NCBI GenBank assembly: GCA_946902875.1
Contig: OX336336.1
Location: forward strand, 1,392,045 to 1,456,044
DNA length: 64,000 bases
Source of the DNA: Nematopogon swammerdamellus
Lineage: Eukaryota; Arthropoda; Insecta; Lepidoptera; Adelidae
Direction of reading: 5' to 3'
Shown here: in pieces, positions 63,967 to 64,000 of the stretch
Layout of the letters: each line of letters starts with the position of its first letter
How positions within the stretch are numbered: the first letter of the stretch is position 1
Position numbers and translations under genes: made by a program
The notes under the pieces: generated by a model
The model's input: the letters and a program-made list of their open reading frames with translations, nothing else
Database searches by the model: none
Told to the model about the DNA's origin: nothing

Positions 63967-64000
63967 CTTGGAACAAGAATGTTGTCTTCACCTGACTAGA

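Larger units (their letters stand above)
62806..64000 (-). repeat. phl: 153-bp tandem array containing the Raf CR2 exon
   Basis: Seven complete units plus partial ends, period exactly 153 bp. Each unit is a 128-bp exon copy plus a 25-bp spacer whose ends are GTGAAG and CCTAG (or CCAAG), that is, donor and acceptor sequences fused. Copies differ at a few sites (HPRS/HLRS/HLCS, APNV/APKV, TTCCTAG/TTCCAAG), and some neighbours pair up as a 306-bp pattern. The array runs past the right edge. Confidence 0.93.

Noticed and set aside
62867..63991. A novel 374-aa repeat protein
   Set aside because: Its units are the Raf CR2 exon with splice sites retained, and the position and phase fit the Raf gene. 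It is an exon array, not an independent gene.

Overview
The window looks like a gene-poor, repeat-rich stretch of an insect nuclear genome, most probably a moth or butterfly. I base this on spliced single-copy genes with animal-type introns and on many interspersed repeats of a kind common in Lepidoptera: copies ending in GAAGTCGGTT, copies starting AGGGTTCCGTACC, chimeric tRNA/5S SINEs, and RTE, Jockey and CR1-like LINE pieces. No bacterial operons, rRNA operon or CRISPR array are visible.

Three conserved host genes can be read from their exons. IMP3 (U3 snoRNP protein) is on the minus strand: exon 1 at 4518-4654 and the start of exon 2 at 1-147, separated by a 4.4-kb intron full of repeats. 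CMTR2/adrift (mRNA cap-2 ribose methyltransferase) is on the plus strand in six exons from 36242 to 48985. It joins in frame into a 705-aa protein with the K-D-K catalytic residues. Raf kinase (phl/BRAF orthologue) is on the minus strand from 53355 to beyond the right edge. Its kinase domain is split over exons at 53355-53684, 55717-55892, 57409-57500, 58630-58850 and 59854-59966, with N-region and linker exons at 61018-61159 and 62148-62255. CMTR2 and Raf converge tail to tail.

A fourth protein-coding unit is an intronless 342-aa secreted endonuclease/exonuclease/phosphatase (EEP) fold protein at 20067-21095 (minus). It has a TATA box, sits between two inverted repeat copies, and may be horizontally acquired.

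Layout: 1-5.5 kb IMP3 and its intron; 5.5-14.2 kb nested DNA transposons, including three hAT-like elements with 8-bp target duplications (two are inverted copies of one 2.6-kb family); 14.3-16.2 kb a LINE reverse transcriptase; 16.4-18 kb a mariner relic interrupted by a hairpin MITE; 20-21 kb the EEP gene; 21.5-36 kb MITEs, minisatellites and inverted repeat arrays; 36-49 kb CMTR2 with TE-filled introns; 49-53 kb a minisatellite and sparse sequence; 53-64 kb Raf with TE-filled introns.

The most notable signals are: a 153-bp tandem array that repeats the Raf CR2 (14-3-3 site) exon at least seven times, each copy keeping its splice sites; a hAT MITE inserted 3 bp before the 3' splice site AG boundary of the last Raf exon; two exons followed by GC rather than GT donors; an unusual Raf activation segment; and the EEP gene.
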